A stretch of DNA of 64,000 bases. Source: CAZWSX01 sp964636985 (GTDB taxonomy: Bacteria > Planctomycetota > Planctomycetia > Pirellulales > Pirellulaceae). The notes beneath the pieces were generated by a model. The model was not told the DNA's origin, did no database searches, and worked only from the letters and a program-made list of their open reading frames with translations. The position numbers and the translations under genes were made by a program. The DNA lies in contig CAZWSX010000009.1 in NCBI GenBank assembly GCA_964636985.1, positions 124,001-188,000 on the forward strand. The letters run 5' to 3'. How positions within the stretch are numbered: the stretch's first letter is position 1; each line of letters starts with the position of its first letter. Below, piece by piece: positions 61,866-64,000 of the stretch.

Positions 61866-62462
61866 TTAGGTCAACACACTTTGGAGGGAGGGGTGTGCTT
61901 TGAGTGCGATGAGCGCCCGGTGGACCACCACGCGGAGCGTGCTTTCGTTTTGCTGCAAAATCTCGGCGATCTCGCAGTAAGTAAAACCTTCCGCCCACAG
62001 CGCTAATGACTCACGCGCATTGGCCGGCAAATCGGCCATCGCCTTTTGCACGTGGGCGTGCAAATCGGCTTGCTCGGCGCGAGCGGCCGGATTGTCGTCG
62101 TGGTCGGTAACGGCTTCTCCGCGTCGTTCGCTGCTGGCGGCGAAACCATTCGCGCCGTCCCGCTTAGCAGAAAGGTTGCCATTCTCTGACGAAGGGCCCG
62201 ACTCGCGTTGACGCTGTCTAAGTACGTCCATGGCACGGTTCCGACAAACAGTGAAAAGCCATTTCCCCATCCGCGGCTCGACGTCATCCAAATTGGCATC
62301 GAGCAATTTCAGAAAGGTGTGCTGGACGGTATCGCGGGCGGCATGCTCGTCGCGAAGCAATCGCACGGCATAACGCAGCAATCGGCACTCGAATGCGTCG
62401 AGAGCCGACAACACGATGTCTCGTTTGCGATTCGCCGAGGTCATATGTGCGGCGGCGGTCAT
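61866..62462 (-). CDS. ECF-family RNA polymerase sigma factor
   Basis: From ATG 62462 the protein has 198 residues; longer in-frame starts add an arginine-rich stretch. Region 2 reads LRYAVRLLRDEHAARDTVQHTFLKLL and MGKWLFTVCRNRAMDVLRQRQ. A linker of about 50 residues is Ser/Asp-rich. Region 4 reads LPANARESLALWAEGFTYCEIAEILQQNESTLRVVVHRAL. It is followed by the vWA protein whose N-terminus looks anti-sigma-like. The ATG at 62444 is an alternative. Regulon unknown. Confidence 0.92.
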   Translation of the reverse strand: MTAAAHMTSANRKRDIVLSALDAFECRLLRYAVRLLRDEHAARDTVQHTFLKLLDANLDDVEPRMGKWLFTVCRNRAMDVLRQRQRESGPSSENGNLSAKRDGANGFAASSERRGEAVTDHDDNPAARAEQADLHAHVQKAMADLPANARESLALWAEGFTYCEIAEILQQNESTLRVVVHRALIALKAHPSLQSVLT

Positions 62463-62618
62463 GTGGTCGCCGATTCCTACCCGTTCGCCCACTCTTTCTA
62501 ATAGAACAACGGCGCGGGGGACCGTCCGTTTCAGATTGCGAGCAGGATTCTTAAGAGAACGCCTTAAAGGCATTCTAAGTGCAAACGCAGCAATGGGTTG
62601 CAGCGCCGATTGCGCAAA

Positions 62619-63782
62619 CTATCGCGAGCCCGAGAGAACGCTTTCGTATACGCCCCGAATGGCTTTGGTCATCGATTCGTGGCGGAATTGGTCGGTGAAG
62701 CGCTCTTTGCCCGCCCTTCCTAGCTTGCCGCGAAGTTCGGGATTCGAGACCAACTTCTCCAGAGCCTGTGCGAGCGCCGCCACATCGCGGGCCGGCACGA
62801 GGTAGCCCGTCTGATCGGAAATACAAACCTCCCTGGCACCATCGATGTCGTAGCTCACCACCGGTTTACCAGCGATCAGTGCCTGCGGGAGCGCTCGTGC
62901 CAGGCCTTCGCGAAGACTAGCGTGGACAAGCAAATCGGCCGCTCCAAGCAACGATGGAATCCGAACCGGATCGACCAGCCCTGTAAAGACAAAGTGCCTG
63001 GTCAAGCCCGCGTCGGCGATTTGCTTTTCAAATTTCGATCTTAGGACGCCATCACCAATTAAGAGGAAGCGAGCGTTTGGGCAATTCGCGACGAGCAGCT
63101 TCGCGGCCGCAATCACATCGTCGTGCCCCTTGAGTTCGAAGAGCCTCGCGATCTTCGCGATGACGACATCAGTATCGGCGAACCCAAGCTCCCTTCGAGT
63201 TGCTGCGCGCTGCTCGTTCGCATTGAGGAATGGCTCGACCTCCATTCCGCTGTAGATCGTGATGAACTTTTCTTTGGGCGCGACCCCGCCTTTTACCATC
63301 AGATCGGTCATGGCATCGGCGACACTGATCAGTTTGTGGCAACGCTTGGCGGCATAGCGCTCCGCCCATCGATAGAAGTTCCGTGCTGTCGCGCTCTGGT
63401 AAGGGTAGAAAGGTGCGCCGTGAACGGTATGGATGATCGCCGGAATGCGTTCGGCCCATGCCGCCGTTCGGCCGAGAATGCCTCCTTTGGCACTGTGCGT
63501 GTGTACGACGTCGGGCTTGAACGCTCGCAGCGTTGCTCGCAGTTGGCGGTACGCTTGCCAGTCGCGCAGCGGGTGAATCGACCGCTGCAGAACGGGCATA
63601 CGGCGAACGGGAACATCAACCGCCATCGGGCGACTGAGCAAATCTCCCTCGGGTCCCGTTTCGATTCCCGTGATCAAGAGCACGTCGTCGCCAAAATCAC
63701 GAATCAGATCTTGGCAGTTGTAGAGCGTATTTTCCTGCGCGCCCCCGATCATCATTCGGGTAATCACATGGGCGACGCGCAT
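62619..63782 (-). CDS. Family 4 glycosyltransferase
   Basis: The ATG at 63782 begins MRVAHVITRMMIGGAQENTL, the usual first strand and glycine-rich loop of GT-B enzymes. The protein has 387 residues. HTHSAKGGILGRTAAW belongs to the acceptor lobe, and the donor lobe has VVIAKIARLFELKGHDDVIAAAKLL, a VHASLREGLARALPQALIAGKPVVS segment containing the E-x7-E pattern, and the final helix. Probable substrate: a nucleotide sugar for envelope polysaccharide or glycolipid. No polysaccharide cluster is near, so the acceptor is unknown. Confidence 0.93.
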   Translation of the reverse strand: MRVAHVITRMMIGGAQENTLYNCQDLIRDFGDDVLLITGIETGPEGDLLSRPMAVDVPVRRMPVLQRSIHPLRDWQAYRQLRATLRAFKPDVVHTHSAKGGILGRTAAWAERIPAIIHTVHGAPFYPYQSATARNFYRWAERYAAKRCHKLISVADAMTDLMVKGGVAPKEKFITIYSGMEVEPFLNANEQRAATRRELGFADTDVVIAKIARLFELKGHDDVIAAAKLLVANCPNARFLLIGDGVLRSKFEKQIADAGLTRHFVFTGLVDPVRIPSLLGAADLLVHASLREGLARALPQALIAGKPVVSYDIDGAREVCISDQTGYLVPARDVAALAQALEKLVSNPELRGKLGRAGKERFTDQFRHESMTKAIRGVYESVLSGSR

Positions 63783-63903
63783 CGGAGTCTCTAACGAAGG
63801 ATTCGGCAGGCAAAAAGGGATTACAAAACTGTAGCCCACAAGCGTACGTTTTGGCGAGTATCATGGGGCAAAACTCTTGCCGTCCTTCCCGGGAGATTTG
63901 CCC

Positions 63904-64000
63904 ATGTCGTTACGCTTGCAAGCTGGTCGTGGTACGAGATTTACGTCGATTTGGTTCGCTGCCCTGTTGGCGGTAACCGTCGCGGCAGCACAGGACGTTC
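63904..64000 (+). CDS. Start of a secreted protein, cut by the window edge
   Basis: An open frame starts at ATG 63904 and runs to the window end. The visible 32 residues contain a basic N-terminus and a hydrophobic segment (SIWFAALLAVTVAAAQDV), that is, a Sec signal peptide with cleavage near AAAQ. No domain can be named from this stretch. It is divergent from the glycosyltransferase gene. Confidence 0.6.
   Translation, partial: MSLRLQAGRGTRFTSIWFAALLAVTVAAAQDV

Overview
The window is a single contiguous piece of a planctomycete chromosome, most likely from the Pirellulales (inference). The evidence is a set of families nearly confined to Planctomycetes: planctomycete-type cytochrome c proteins with DUF1549/1553, DUF1592/1588 and DUF1501/1552 partners, membrane-bound-dehydrogenase-like proteins followed by a CxxCH protein, a sigma factor overlapping a Ser/Thr kinase, hopanoid-type squalene synthases and Flp/Tad pili. 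Gene density is high. I found no rRNA, CRISPR array, insertion sequence or phage gene. There is one tRNA, tRNA-Leu(CAG).

Layout. 1-5.8 kb: an edge-truncated D-2-hydroxyacid dehydrogenase, a split SGNH/dehydrogenase plus cytochrome c pair, and a 7Fe-type ferredoxin. 5.9-8.7 kb: an ECF-type sigma factor overlapping a protein kinase, then convergent folP and a secreted hypothetical protein. 9.8-12.9 kb: a small secreted protein, a D-lactate-dehydrogenase-like gene and two overlapping single-pass membrane proteins. 12.9-16.3 kb: a partial Tad/Flp pilus locus on the minus strand (three Flp pilins, a tiny membrane ORF, prepilin peptidase, TadE, CpaB). 17-20.4 kb: tRNA-Leu, hpnD, hpnC and divergent ispH, forming a small isoprenoid/squalene locus. 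20.4-33.3 kb: a ceramidase-hydrolase fusion, a secreted zincin-like protein, a membrane protein, an ABC exporter pair, a multi-PAS histidine kinase, proA, fliM and rsmG. 33.7-46 kb: a Cys/Pro-rich secreted protein, two sets of large planctomycete secreted cytochrome-type proteins, and a Gly/Met-rich secreted protein.

46-50.1 kb holds the most unusual locus. It is a tightly packed minus-strand operon encoding a hendecad coiled-coil protein, a sulfatase-modifying-factor-fold protein lacking the catalytic cysteines, a zinc-ribbon GTPase and a GAP1-like protein. It resembles the GTPase-centred conflict or signalling systems proposed from comparative genomics, but this exact composition is not one I can place.

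50.4-56.9 kb: lutBC, a MORN-repeat protein, cdsA, an SMP-30-type protein and an enoyl-CoA hydratase. 57-62.5 kb: two vWA/YfbK-type paralogues and an ECF sigma factor. The larger paralogue carries an internal DUF1559-type pseudopilin helix. 62.6-64 kb: a glycosyltransferase and the start of a secreted protein running off the right edge.

The intergenic spaces contain several perfect 9-11 bp stem hairpins without T-tracts, some recurring, and a few longer inverted repeats. All assignments come from reading the sequence and recalling family motifs; no database search was possible.
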